Source of the DNA: Chryseosolibacter sp964438975
GTDB taxonomy: Bacteria; Bacteroidota; Bacteroidia; Cytophagales; Cyclobacteriaceae
Length of the DNA: 64,000 bases
Direction of reading: 5' to 3'
Assembly: GCA_964438975.1 (NCBI GenBank)
Contig: CAYTMU010000008.1
Location: forward strand, 1-64,000
Positions 34,981 through 44,750 of this stretch are shown piece by piece. The translations under genes and the position numbers were made by a program. Position 1 is the stretch's first letter. Each line of letters opens with the position of its first letter. The notes under the pieces are model-generated. The model had not been told where the DNA came from. It worked only from the letters and a program-made list of their open reading frames with translations, and did not search any database.

Positions 34981-34988
34981 CGGCGGCA
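34968..34988. terminator. GC-rich hairpin at the end of the uronate operon
   Basis: TGCCGCC and GGCGGCA form a perfect 7-base stem around a 7-base loop that includes the TAG stop of the altronate dehydratase gene. It sits between convergent genes. There is no T-run behind it on either strand, so factor-independent termination is uncertain. Confidence 0.4.
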
Positions 34989-34992
34989 GCAA

Positions 34993-35856
34993 TTACCCAT
35001 TCACGATCTCCCCGCCATTCGGATGCAGGAACTGCCCCGTGATATAGGATCCGTCTGAGGAAGCAAGGAACAAATAACTCGGGGCGATCTCAGCGGGCTC
35101 GCCAGCGCGCTCCATCGGGACATCGCTTCCGAAATTCGACACCTTCTCGGGCTTGAATGTCGACGCGATCAACGGTGTCCAGACGGGACCTGGTGCCACG
35201 CCGTTAACACGTATCCCGCGTTCGGTGAGGTTGGACGCGAGGCTGCGTGTAAAACTCACAATCGCTCCTTTAGTTGCGGCGTAGTCGATGAGCGACGGAC
35301 TGCCTCGATATGCTGTCACGGAAGCGGTGTTGATGATACATCCTCCTTTTGGTATATAAGGCAAGGCGGATTGTGTTACCCAGAAATAGGAGAAAATATT
35401 TGTTTGGAATGTCTTTGTCAACTGTTCGGGGGTGATGTCTTCGAGCTTCTTTTGCTCGTAGTGAACAGCTGCGTTATTGACGAGGATGTCGATTCGTCCA
35501 AATTGCTTGATAGCCTTTTGTACTGCGCGACGGCAGTTGTTTTCCTTACTCAGATCTCCGGGGAGCAACAAACACTCGCTCCCCTCCGATTCTACCATTC
35601 GCTGAGTCTCTTCCGCATCGGAGTGCTCTTGCAGATAAGCGATAGCTACGTCGGCTCCTTCCTTCGCAAACAGCGCCGCGACGGCGCGACCAATACCGCT
35701 GTCCCCTCCCGTTATCATCACGACTTTGTCTGCAAGTTTCCCCGAGCCTGTTGTCGATGTCTCGCTGATAGGTGCGGGTTGAAGCCGCGATTCCAGTCCC
35801 GGTTTCTGCTGGCGCTGCGGTTTGCGCATCGGTCTCTTCTTACCTGTCTTCTGCAT
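34993..35856 (-). CDS. SDR-family oxidoreductase (YghA/YhdF-like, stress-type)
   Basis: 287 residues. A basic, proline-rich N-terminal extension (about residues 1-40, KKRPMRKPQRQQKPG) precedes the SDR core: MITGGDSGIGRAVA, LVNNAA, NTASVTAYRG, YAATKGAIVSF. The extension and the VNGVAPGPVWTPLI block are typical of the YghA group, often linked to general stress and found with catalase or desiccation genes. It converges on the uronate locus with 12 bases between stops and is unlikely to belong to it. Substrate unknown. Confidence 0.87.
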   Translation of the reverse strand: MQKTGKKRPMRKPQRQQKPGLESRLQPAPISETSTTGSGKLADKVVMITGGDSGIGRAVAALFAKEGADVAIAYLQEHSDAEETQRMVESEGSECLLLPGDLSKENNCRRAVQKAIKQFGRIDILVNNAAVHYEQKKLEDITPEQLTKTFQTNIFSYFWVTQSALPYIPKGGCIINTASVTAYRGSPSLIDYAATKGAIVSFTRSLASNLTERGIRVNGVAPGPVWTPLIASTFKPEKVSNFGSDVPMERAGEPAEIAPSYLFLASSDGSYITGQFLHPNGGEIVNG

Positions 35857-35902
35857 ATTTCACGTTTTCAGTTGAATTGCGATGAGCCGATCCTATACAT
35901 CT

Positions 35903-37063
35903 TCACACGTAGACCTGTTCTCCGGCGCTCTTCACCCGACGCTCTTTTTCCGTTAGCTTGCGCGTAATCAGGTACATCATATTTTGCCAGGTTTTGTCCC
36001 AGGAGTGGTGCGAAAGAAAGTCGTCGACTTCCTCCAGCCATTCCTCACGGTCCGCCGTTTCAAGATGCAGGGATGCCACACGAACAAACTCGTCGGGTGT
36101 ACCGGCAATGCTAACCAGTCCGTTTTGCCCATATTGGCGAAGCACATCGATAATCGGTGTTGATATCACAGGCTTCGCTGCGGCGAGGTACTCCGGGGTC
36201 TTCGTCGGACTGATGTAGCGAGTCGCTTCGTTATGAGCAAAGGGCAGGACGGCAATATCCCATCCCGATATGTAGGCGGGCAATTCGTCGTACGGCTTTG
36301 CCCCCAGGTAGTGGATATTCGGGAGTTGCGGCAATATGTCCGGACTGATCCGCGCGACTGGTCCGAGCATAACAAAATGCCATTCTGGCTTTCGATGTGC
36401 GATGCCTGTAATCAGAGGGAAGTCCATCCGCTCGTCGATGACACCAAAGTATCCTATCCGCGGATGCGGGATCGTATCCTGGTCGAAAGGATCCGCGGTG
36501 TATAAGCGCGCTTGCCGAAAGTGTTTGCTGTCGATCCCATTCGGGAACACATGTACCTCCGCATGCCGGTTCTTCTTCGCTTCAAAGAGACTGTATCCAG
36601 ACGTGAACACGAGATCGGCTTTCCTCAACAATTCTTTCTCCCGCTCATGCATGGGAGATCGGGCGAACCTCGTCGCCGCGAACTCGTCCACGCAATCGTA
36701 GACTATTATTGCAGGATTCAGATGATCACTTACAGCCATTGCCATTGGCGTATAATACCACAGAGTATATTGCGCAATATCGTGCTCGATAAAAAAGCCC
36801 GCGAGTAATTCCTTCTGGATACCAACTGACTCAGATTCGTCCAAACCATTCTGAAGATGCGGGACTATCACCTGAATGTTCTCTGCAATAATTGAAACCT
36901 CAAGTCGATTGCCCCCGTCGTCGTAAACAACTTCCTCGATGTAAACCACCGGGAAGTGACGGGCAAAGCGGGTCAGCAAATGCTGCGGTCTCCGGTGAAT
37001 ACTGTCCCAGCGCAAATGCGAAAAACAGATAAGGTAGTGGGTCGATGTCGTGGTCATTGTCAT
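35903..37063 (-). CDS. Glycosyltransferase, group 1 (GT4-like)
   Basis: 386 residues. The N-terminal half has HYLICFSHLRWDSIHRRPQHLL, a signature of a glycosyltransferase subgroup often annotated UDP-galactopyranose-linked or TuaH-like. The C-terminal half has IGYFGVIDERMDFPLI and KTPEYLAAAKPVISTPI, the nucleotide-sugar binding region with its E-x7-E-like segment. It is cytoplasmic or membrane associated. It is divergent from the FAD-Rieske gene (142 bases) and 46 bases upstream of the SDR. Acceptor and donor cannot be named. Confidence 0.8.
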   Translation of the reverse strand: MTMTTTSTHYLICFSHLRWDSIHRRPQHLLTRFARHFPVVYIEEVVYDDGGNRLEVSIIAENIQVIVPHLQNGLDESESVGIQKELLAGFFIEHDIAQYTLWYYTPMAMAVSDHLNPAIIVYDCVDEFAATRFARSPMHEREKELLRKADLVFTSGYSLFEAKKNRHAEVHVFPNGIDSKHFRQARLYTADPFDQDTIPHPRIGYFGVIDERMDFPLITGIAHRKPEWHFVMLGPVARISPDILPQLPNIHYLGAKPYDELPAYISGWDIAVLPFAHNEATRYISPTKTPEYLAAAKPVISTPIIDVLRQYGQNGLVSIAGTPDEFVRVASLHLETADREEWLEEVDDFLSHHSWDKTWQNMMYLITRKLTEKERRVKSAGEQVYV

Positions 37064-37205
37064 TGGGCTTGCTATTTGTCACCCACATTTCCGTGCCAGA
37101 TAGATCTGCGATTTTCTGGGTAAAAATGTACACAGCGCAATCAAATGGTGGCATTAGAATTTATGTCAAACTAACGGCGGTACGAAACGCAAATAACACA
37201 TCGCA

Positions 37206-38804
37206 ATGGAACATCATCAATCATCAATAGCAGAGGGTCAGGATCAGGGATTGACAACATCCGGATCAAATATTTCATTCTGGTTAGACTCGGTTGAACC
37301 GATCCGGTTTACACCACTTGCGTCTGACCTGAGAACCGACGTCGTTGTGGTCGGTGGCGGCCTCGCGGGATTGTCAATCGCTTATAGTCTCATCAAAGCA
37401 GGCAAAAAGGTCATCGTACTTGAGGATGGCTTCGTCGGGAGTGGCGAAACCGGTAGAACCACAGCACACATTACCAATATTCTTGACGAACGCTACTCGG
37501 AGATCGAACAGCTGCTTGGCGAAGACAAGTGTCGCCACGCCGCAGCCAGCCACACAGAAGCGATCAATTTCATCGAACGGGTTGTTGAAGAGGAACACAT
37601 AGACTGCGACTTCCGGCGAGTGGAGGGTTTCTTATTCCTGCATCCAAACGACACGCCCGAAACATTGGATAAGGAGTTGGCGGCGGTGAGGCGATATGGA
37701 TTGCAAGTTGAAATGCTTCCAAAAGTACCCGGTATCACAGGCGACACAGGCCCTTGCTTGCGATTCCCGGGGCAAGCACAGTTCCATCCGTTGAAATATC
37801 TCCGTGGACTCGCGCACGCAATCGTCCGTCACGGCGGGGAGATCTTTACGGAAACGCGCGTAGAGGAGATAGGAGCTGCGGGCGTGCGGACGAACGGGTT
37901 CGTAGTTGCGGCAGAGCATGTCGTCGTAGCGACCCACACGCCGGTCAACAACATGGTGACGATGCATACCAAGCAGTTCCCATACCGCACGTATGTGATC
38001 GGAGCCCTCATTCCCAAAGATTCCGTGACACATGCGCTGTGGTGGGACACCGGTAGCCCGAAATCGGCACATGTGAATGACCCGTATCATTACGTACGGA
38101 TCAATCCCTACGATGAACACCACGACGTGCTCATCGCCGGAGGAGAAGATCACAAAACCGGGCAAGCGGACAACGGCGAAGCTACGGCTTATTCTCTCCT
38201 CGAGGACTGGGCACGGAAACGCTTCCCGTCCATAAAGGAGATCGTCTATCGGTGGTCCGGCCAAGTGATGGAACCAGTGGATATCCTCGCGTTCATCGGA
38301 AAAAATCCGGGAGACCATAATATCTACATTGCGACCGGCGACTCCGGAAATGGTATGACCCACGCCGCTATCGCGGGAATGCTGATCTCCGATCTTATAA
38401 CAGGCAGGGCGAATGCCTGGGAGCGACTCTACGATCCATCGAGAATTACATTAAAAGCTGCGTCGACGTTCTTGCAGGAAGCTGGTAACATGAGTGTGCA
38501 GTACCTGGACTACTTCCGCACCGGAGATCTGACGCCCATCGAGAAACTGAAGCCGGGGCAAGGTGAAGTGGTCAACATGAATGGTAAGCGCGTGGCGATC
38601 TACCGCGACGAGTCGGAAGACCTGTATGCATTTTCTGCGATCTGTCCTCACCTGGGATGCATACTCCGCTGGAATCAGGACGAGAAATCGTTTGACTGCC
38701 CGTGTCATGGATCTCGTTTTACATGCCGCGGTGTTGTCGTAAACGGCCCCGCGAAAGACGATCTTCAAAAACTGTATCTGAGACCAAAAGAACCTCGCGA
38801 ATGA
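37206..38804 (+). CDS. FAD-dependent oxidoreductase fused to a C-terminal Rieske [2Fe-2S] domain
   Basis: 532 residues. The D-amino-acid-oxidase-type domain (about residues 35-420) opens with VVVVGGGLAGLSIAYSL and has GSGETGRTTAHI, the FAD-contacting block of this subgroup. The Rieske domain (about 440-530) has both ligand pairs, CPHLGC and CPCHGSRF. Such fusions (YhfW type) are widespread but of unknown substrate. The Rieske cluster probably shuttles electrons to or from the flavin. No signal peptide is seen, so it is cytoplasmic. It is convergent with the T9SS gene with one base between the stops, so no terminator fits between them. Confidence 0.9.
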   Translation: MEHHQSSIAEGQDQGLTTSGSNISFWLDSVEPIRFTPLASDLRTDVVVVGGGLAGLSIAYSLIKAGKKVIVLEDGFVGSGETGRTTAHITNILDERYSEIEQLLGEDKCRHAAASHTEAINFIERVVEEEHIDCDFRRVEGFLFLHPNDTPETLDKELAAVRRYGLQVEMLPKVPGITGDTGPCLRFPGQAQFHPLKYLRGLAHAIVRHGGEIFTETRVEEIGAAGVRTNGFVVAAEHVVVATHTPVNNMVTMHTKQFPYRTYVIGALIPKDSVTHALWWDTGSPKSAHVNDPYHYVRINPYDEHHDVLIAGGEDHKTGQADNGEATAYSLLEDWARKRFPSIKEIVYRWSGQVMEPVDILAFIGKNPGDHNIYIATGDSGNGMTHAAIAGMLISDLITGRANAWERLYDPSRITLKAASTFLQEAGNMSVQYLDYFRTGDLTPIEKLKPGQGEVVNMNGKRVAIYRDESEDLYAFSAICPHLGCILRWNQDEKSFDCPCHGSRFTCRGVVVNGPAKDDLQKLYLRPKEPRE

Positions 38805-38805
38805 G

Positions 38806-41800
38806 CTACTTAATGAGTTGAACCCAACTCTTGCAGGTTGCGTGTCCTTCTATGGCCGCTTCATAGAAGTAAGTGCCTGCGGCAAGCCCCGTACCCGACC
38901 AATCATACTGGTAGTCGTTGGAGTGGTAGACCTGCTCACCCCATCGATTGTAGATGCTAAGCGAAACACGGTGCCCAAAGCTGCCCGGAGTCAACCCGTC
39001 AGTTTGTCCAAAGCGGATCGTGAAAACATCGTTATGTCCCTGCAACGCTGGCGTGATGACGTTGGGAATGAATATCTCGAATACTGGAATAGCCACTGAC
39101 TTCTCAAACACGCAAAACTCACGGCGGGTGATGATGCGGACATCGAATACACCATCGCTGTCAAATGCGTGGGCAATGATATCGCTGTCGCTTACCGTAC
39201 CATCCCCGAAATCAAAAAACCAGGAGTCTCCACTATCGAGACTATCGGTTGCATTCCGGACACTGATCTGCGGCCTTCCTGTGCAATTGGATATCTTGGT
39301 CCATTCGAACTGAGGGTTGATCGCAGGAACAACATTAACCTGCACCGTGTCTTTCCGGATACAACCATTCGCTTCCTCAAGTGTAATATAGTATGTCGCT
39401 GTATCCTGCGGAGAGATCAACGGTGTGGCTTCCCCTGATGTAAAAGAACCATCCGCGCTCCTCCACCAGTATGCCACGCCTCCGCCCGACTGCAACCGAT
39501 AGGAATCGCCGAAACACATGTCGGTGTCCTCCTGAACGAAGGATCGTGCCTGATGAACGGTCACCAGCACACTCGTCTGATCCACTACCTGACAAGTACC
39601 ATGATCCACGGCAGAAAGTGTAACCATGTATTGCCCCGGACTTTTATATTGATGCGTAATGAACGCAGTATCATTGCGAACCTCAGTAGTGCCGTCACCA
39701 AAATCCCAGTAGTACAACTCCCCTCCCGTACTGAAGTTTTCAAAACCTAGGCGGTCAGGAATGCACACCACGCGAAGCCCTGGCTGATCGCGCAACTCGG
39801 AATTGGTACGCAAGCGTGCCTTCAGAGTCGAGAGGTCGAACTTGAATGCGGCGTTGTTACAATTGGGACTACGGTTTACTTGCGACCAGGCACCGGTCGT
39901 CGTAGGAAAATCAGAAGTCGGGCGATTTGCCTCATTATAGAACCGGCACCCCGAGCAAACGGAGTGATAGACGATACCACTCTTGTCAAACCTGCTGGTG
40001 CCACCATCGACGTGTGTGCTCGACTGGTTCCCACCGAGATAGGTCGCGTAGAGACGTTCTTTCGCATCATCCGTCAACACAAGAAAATAGAAGTCAGATC
40101 CCTGCGTTGTCAGTTGGAATGCATCAGGTGTTGTCGTCATACCCGTTGTACCGCTTTGCCAGTAACCTGCCTCGCGATTGATTCGACCACCCCACCCTGC
40201 GACGTAGAGATTATTGCAGTCGTTTACAAGGAAAGCTGTCGGGGAAATATCGGGAACACCGCGGCCAGCACCGAACACTGTCGAAAAGATCAATTCATCC
40301 AGTTCGTGGGTGAATTTCTGAATGAACTGACCACTGTTCGGGTTATGGTAGATGCCGGGCGTGATCGGAAACGTCCCCGTCGTCTGACCGTATACATACA
40401 CTTCACCGGTATCGTTGAGATCGAGAAAATATACCTGGTTGTATCCAGCAGTACCCGTAAGCGTGCCGTTCAGTATGGAAGATCCGTCAGCAGCGATCCG
40501 GGCGATCCAACCATCAACATCTCCCTTATGGCCAGTCTGGTAACTCCCGACAGTCGTGGGGAAGTTCGCACTGATAGTCCCACCTGCCGCGAAAACGCTT
40601 TCATCTGTCCCGATCTTGATACTATAGGCAGCATCGGAAGCACTTCCTCCGATCATACCACTCCATACCATCGACGAGAGATCCGGGGACATTTTGAAGA
40701 TCACTGCATCCGTCTCTCCGCCGCTGTACGTCATGCCGAACGACTGTGCAACTGGAAAGTTGGCAGATGAGGTTACGGATGAAACATAAATATTGTTTGC
40801 TTCGTCCGTAATAATATCGCCGCGTAGCTGATCTCCATAGTTTCGCGTAAGGAAACCGCCAGGGGGATTGATCCCATCGTTGCCAGATCCGCCCACGAAT
40901 GTCGATCCCAGGAGCGCAGCCCCATCCATACTAAAGCGCGAGATAAACATATCACATCCGGCAGCATACGGATACCCGATCATGTTAGGTACGGCCACTC
41001 CCCCACGAAAAGTGTCCTGAAAAGCACCATCCGTTATGGGGAAGTCGGACGAGCTGGTGGTTCCCAACAGTAACAACTCGTTCGCGGCGTTGACGATGAG
41101 ACTGTGCGGGGATTCGTTAGCACTTCCCCCGAGATAGGTTGCGTGCAACAGCTGCGCGCCGGTTGAATCGTATTTGAGTATCCCGATATCGTACAATCCC
41201 GCGGTACTTTGCTGATACGCTCCCGGTGAAGCCGGAAAGCGTCCGCCGTCCACCTCGCTGGTCACGCCCGCAGAGTACAACACACCTCGCTCCCCCGGCG
41301 TCGCAGTACTGCCCCAGTTGTCAGCTGTAGACCCCGAAAACGTTGAAAAGATCAGTAAAGGGTCGATCAGTAACTCGTAGCATGCATCAAAACCCTCTGG
41401 AAATCCAAATGAAACACGGTTGCCGTCCAATTGAAAACTGCACGGCACATCCACTTGTTTTCCATCGATCCACTGCCAGGCTACTGGTTTTTTTTCAATG
41501 ATATCACCAAGAGAGGTATGGATCGCCAGATCGCCATTGTCGAGAACCAGTTCATCTGCTCCGGTGTAGATAGACGCGATGACGGCAGGGTTTGCGCCAG
41601 GCGCTACAATGAAATCATATTTCACGTGTTGATCATACGCATATACCTTGAGGTCCACCCCGGGATAAATGGATTCATACATCACGCCGGTAAAGGCATA
41701 TGCTCTTTCCGCCCAGCGAGAACGATCGTTTCCAAGGTAATAATTGCGATATGCATCAGAGCGCCCCCAGCCAGTTGGCCGGGCATCGGAATTTGCCCCG

Positions 41801-42087
41801 ACGAAGTCGACAAACACGGCGTGACCGCGAATGTCACGCGTCGCATCCGACAGGCCATCAGGCTCGTGTGCCTGATGATGAATGTCTTCTAGTGTCTGAT
41901 AGTCGAGAAACGTATATCGAAGCGACGTAGCCGCGACCGCCATTCTGCCTCCCGGCACATTCGCCACAAAATCAATGTCGGCGGGCCATTGGTTCCTGTT
42001 CTCGACGAATTGAACAGGAGTCTGTCCATATGTGACAACTGCCGGAAAAAGAAGAAGGCCACACGCGAACCGCCAAAAAGTGCGCAT
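38806..42087 (-). CDS. T9SS-exported SBBP beta-propeller/PKD protein with type B sorting domain
   Basis: 1093 residues. A signal peptide ends near VTYGQ. Next come an N-terminal domain of the kind preceding SBBP repeats (to about residue 255, ending LLIDPLLIFST), then SBBP beta-propeller repeats with ATYLGGSANESPHS-type motifs (about 255-750). PKD-like domains follow (WDFGDGTTEVRND and FDFGDGTVSDSD), and the last 60 residues form a gliding-motility-associated type B C-terminal domain (VSLSIYNRWGEQVYH ... WSGTGLAAGTYFYEAAIEG). The protein should cross the outer membrane by the type IX system and be surface-attached or released. Adhesion or binding is the usual guess. Confidence 0.88.
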   Translation of the reverse strand: MRTFWRFACGLLLFPAVVTYGQTPVQFVENRNQWPADIDFVANVPGGRMAVAATSLRYTFLDYQTLEDIHHQAHEPDGLSDATRDIRGHAVFVDFVGANSDARPTGWGRSDAYRNYYLGNDRSRWAERAYAFTGVMYESIYPGVDLKVYAYDQHVKYDFIVAPGANPAVIASIYTGADELVLDNGDLAIHTSLGDIIEKKPVAWQWIDGKQVDVPCSFQLDGNRVSFGFPEGFDACYELLIDPLLIFSTFSGSTADNWGSTATPGERGVLYSAGVTSEVDGGRFPASPGAYQQSTAGLYDIGILKYDSTGAQLLHATYLGGSANESPHSLIVNAANELLLLGTTSSSDFPITDGAFQDTFRGGVAVPNMIGYPYAAGCDMFISRFSMDGAALLGSTFVGGSGNDGINPPGGFLTRNYGDQLRGDIITDEANNIYVSSVTSSANFPVAQSFGMTYSGGETDAVIFKMSPDLSSMVWSGMIGGSASDAAYSIKIGTDESVFAAGGTISANFPTTVGSYQTGHKGDVDGWIARIAADGSSILNGTLTGTAGYNQVYFLDLNDTGEVYVYGQTTGTFPITPGIYHNPNSGQFIQKFTHELDELIFSTVFGAGRGVPDISPTAFLVNDCNNLYVAGWGGRINREAGYWQSGTTGMTTTPDAFQLTTQGSDFYFLVLTDDAKERLYATYLGGNQSSTHVDGGTSRFDKSGIVYHSVCSGCRFYNEANRPTSDFPTTTGAWSQVNRSPNCNNAAFKFDLSTLKARLRTNSELRDQPGLRVVCIPDRLGFENFSTGGELYYWDFGDGTTEVRNDTAFITHQYKSPGQYMVTLSAVDHGTCQVVDQTSVLVTVHQARSFVQEDTDMCFGDSYRLQSGGGVAYWWRSADGSFTSGEATPLISPQDTATYYITLEEANGCIRKDTVQVNVVPAINPQFEWTKISNCTGRPQISVRNATDSLDSGDSWFFDFGDGTVSDSDIIAHAFDSDGVFDVRIITRREFCVFEKSVAIPVFEIFIPNVITPALQGHNDVFTIRFGQTDGLTPGSFGHRVSLSIYNRWGEQVYHSNDYQYDWSGTGLAAGTYFYEAAIEGHATCKSWVQLIK

Positions 42088-42097
42088 ACATATCTCC

Positions 42098-42128
42098 GTT
42101 ATCTTAATGGCTCTGGCCTCAAGATAAC
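42098..42128. promoter_or_regulatory. 8-base inverted repeat just upstream of the T9SS protein gene
   Basis: GTTATCTT (42098-42105) and AAGATAAC (42121-42128) form a perfect stem with a 15-base loop in the 74-base gap between the ABC permease stop and the start at 42087. On the coding (minus) strand the stem is followed by GGAGATATGT and the ATG, so it could be a leader hairpin next to the ribosome site or an end signal for the permease transcript. Confidence 0.3.
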
Positions 42129-42161
42129 AAAAAGGTGGGAATTCCGGATTATGCCTAGCTA

Positions 42162-44729
42162 TCAGGATTCCTTCCGCAGTATCTGCAACGGAGGGGTGGA
42201 AATGACTTCGCGAGAGTTATACCATCCGATGGCAATTGTCAACAGTACAACGCCCGAAGTGATGATCAGCAGTTCAAGCCAGTCGAAAGCGAAACTGATC
42301 TCAAAAAAGAACTTTGTCAGCAAAAATCCGCCGCCGAGCGAGAGCGCCATGCCCGTCAGAGCCGAGAAGACACCCAGGTACGCGTATTCGATCAGTGTGA
42401 TCCTCGTAATCTGCTTTGTTCTGGCGCCGATTGTACGCAGCAGCACATTTTCTTTGATCCGAAGAAACTTGCTATTGGTCACGGCACCAGCCAGAACGAT
42501 CAACCCCGTGAGGATGCTGAAAAGCGCCAGAAACCGAATGATCCATCCAAGCTTGTCAAACATCTCGTTCACCGTTGTAAGAATTAAACGCAAGTCGAGC
42601 AACGAGACATTCGGAAATTGCATCACCAGCGCTTGCTGAAATTTGTTTGCGAGATCCGGCTCGTCTATACGAGTCGCAGTGACCCAGATCTGAGGCGCGT
42701 GCTCCAGGACGCCCGACGGAAATACAAAAATAAAATTCGGTGGGTCCTTGGGCCAGTCAACCTCGCGCACGCCGCCGATGAACGCCTTTAGTGGAACCCC
42801 CTGAACATCGAACACCAACGAGTCTCCTATCTTCACATCCAGGTCGTCAAGCATTCCCTCCGAAATTGTAACCCACACCGAATCGCGGGAACTTCGCTTG
42901 TGTTGCAGATCTCCCTCTATCAGCTTTTCCGAATGATGCAGACTGTCCCGATAGGTGACCCGGTACTCCCGCCGCACAGCCCAGTTAGACACATTATCGG
43001 TCGTGTCATTTCGCAATTCTTCTGCCAGACGCCCACGCAGTTCACTGATTCGGCAAGTCACTATTGGCGTCACCTGGTTAACGTCCAGGCTGTGGTCGCG
43101 CATCAACTGGATCACCCCTTCCTTCTGCGAAGGCTGAATATCGAACATGATAGTATTCGACTGATTCTCCTGACCGGTAAACTCAACCTGGCTCAGCATA
43201 CTTTGCTCAACGATGTTCAACGTCGACACGATAAATGCACCGAGACCTATGGTTACCATCAGGACGCGTGTTTGATTATTCGGACGAAAGAGACTGGACA
43301 ACGCATGCCTCCACAGAAACCCGGCCCGATGAGGGAAATACCTCTTGACGAGAAATAACAACACAAACGCCACAGCAGTCAGAAACGCCAGCGCCACCAC
43401 AAGTCCCAGGAAGAACATCGCTCCGGTAAACAGACTGCGCGCCTGTACAGCAGCAAATGCAATCGGGAACGCGGCGATCAGAACGAACACGAGTATCCTG
43501 GATCGCGAGAAAACACGCGGCGCCGAATAGTCGGAGCGAAGGACCGTGAGCGGCGGTACAAAGCGAACCGCCATCAGCGGCAACATCGAGAACAACACCG
43601 AAACCACAGCTCCCACCGAAAATCCCAGTAATGCCGACTTCCACGATACCGCAAAACTCATTTCAAAAGGCACCAGGTCCCGAATGAACAAGGGAATCAA
43701 CTGCTGAATACCGAGTCCCAGCGCCGAGCCGATCACGCTGCCGAGCAGACCGAGCAAAAATATCTGAATGAAGAAAATATTGAATGCCTGCCACCCGCTT
43801 GACCCGATACACCGCAACACAGCGACGTCCTCGCGTTTTTCACGAGCATAAATATGCACCGAACTCGCGACGCCCATACAGCCTAGTATCACGGCTACGA
43901 AAGCGAGCAACGAGAAAAATTGGTAGATTGAATTGAACCCGCGACCCAGGCCCCGCGTCCGCTCCTCAACGGTATCGTACGAATAGCCGTGACTTCGAAC
44001 AAGTGATCTGAAGCGGTCCACGATCTGTTCCACGCGCGCTTCCGATTCGATCTTGTAATAATATTTGTAGTTTACCCTGCTGCCAAACTGAACGAGACGT
44101 GTCGAATCCAGGTCCTTCATGGCAATGTATACCGAAGGTGTAAACGTCGACATAAGTCCCCCTCCTCCAGCAATACGCGTCACTACGCCGGCAACTCTGA
44201 ACACGCTATTGCCGAGACGTAGCGAGTCACCTGAACTGACTTCATATTGACTGGCCAGCGTCTCATCCAGCATGACGTATCCTCCCTGCTTTACCTTCTC
44301 GTACGTCCCTTCCGGTGATGTTTCAATTTTTCCATAGAATGGAAAATCCCCTTCAAGTGCTACCAGCCGGATCAGCCTTGATTGCTGACTGTTCACGAAC
44401 AATACCATCGAAGCCATATTAACTTCCGACGCCTGCGGGAGGTCAAGCGAATCAAACGCAGCTTGTATTTCGGAGCTATACGGCTTCTCGCCTTCCAGTA
44501 CCAGATCGGCGCCAACAAGTTCGCGGGCATTTAACTCGATATCGCGCTGCAGAGAAAAATTGAGTGAATCGAGCGCGACCACGGCCGCGATCCCGGCAAT
44601 CAGCGAAGCAACAAACAGAAAAAGGCGCGGAAAGTTGTGCCTCGCATCGCGCCAAGCCATACGCCAGACCCATGGATCGGTAAAAAGTGTCCTTGTCCGG
44701 CGCTTCAATCTGATGACATATTCAATCAC
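42162..44729 (-). CDS. ABC transporter permease, FtsX/YbbP-like (two FtsX cores)
   Basis: 855 residues with about ten membrane spans: one near residues 35-55, three around 265-395, then three around 410-465, one near 490, and a last set from about 735 to 845. This layout of two FtsX domains plus large periplasmic loops fits the YbbP/LolC-MacB superfamily. The start codon is GTG at 44729. An internal ATG at 44663 (MAWRDARHN) is possible. The ATPase gene ends 21 bases upstream. In E. coli the pair YbbA-YbbP lies next to tesA exactly as here. A role in moving lipid-like or hydrophobic molecules out of the inner membrane is suspected for the family but unproven. Confidence 0.87.
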   Translation of the reverse strand: MIEYVIRLKRRTRTLFTDPWVWRMAWRDARHNFPRLFLFVASLIAGIAAVVALDSLNFSLQRDIELNARELVGADLVLEGEKPYSSEIQAAFDSLDLPQASEVNMASMVLFVNSQQSRLIRLVALEGDFPFYGKIETSPEGTYEKVKQGGYVMLDETLASQYEVSSGDSLRLGNSVFRVAGVVTRIAGGGGLMSTFTPSVYIAMKDLDSTRLVQFGSRVNYKYYYKIESEARVEQIVDRFRSLVRSHGYSYDTVEERTRGLGRGFNSIYQFFSLLAFVAVILGCMGVASSVHIYAREKREDVAVLRCIGSSGWQAFNIFFIQIFLLGLLGSVIGSALGLGIQQLIPLFIRDLVPFEMSFAVSWKSALLGFSVGAVVSVLFSMLPLMAVRFVPPLTVLRSDYSAPRVFSRSRILVFVLIAAFPIAFAAVQARSLFTGAMFFLGLVVALAFLTAVAFVLLFLVKRYFPHRAGFLWRHALSSLFRPNNQTRVLMVTIGLGAFIVSTLNIVEQSMLSQVEFTGQENQSNTIMFDIQPSQKEGVIQLMRDHSLDVNQVTPIVTCRISELRGRLAEELRNDTTDNVSNWAVRREYRVTYRDSLHHSEKLIEGDLQHKRSSRDSVWVTISEGMLDDLDVKIGDSLVFDVQGVPLKAFIGGVREVDWPKDPPNFIFVFPSGVLEHAPQIWVTATRIDEPDLANKFQQALVMQFPNVSLLDLRLILTTVNEMFDKLGWIIRFLALFSILTGLIVLAGAVTNSKFLRIKENVLLRTIGARTKQITRITLIEYAYLGVFSALTGMALSLGGGFLLTKFFFEISFAFDWLELLIITSGVVLLTIAIGWYNSREVISTPPLQILRKES

Positions 44730-44750
44730 GCTACACGGGTTTGGCTCAAC

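Noticed and set aside
37632..38363. 243-codon open frame on the minus strand
   Set aside because: It lies fully opposite the FAD-Rieske gene, which has intact cofactor motifs. A shadow frame.
39880..40770. 296-codon open frame on the plus strand
   Set aside because: It is antisense to the repeat-rich T9SS protein gene, has arginine/serine-rich composition and no recognisable domain, and the opposite frame has clear family features.
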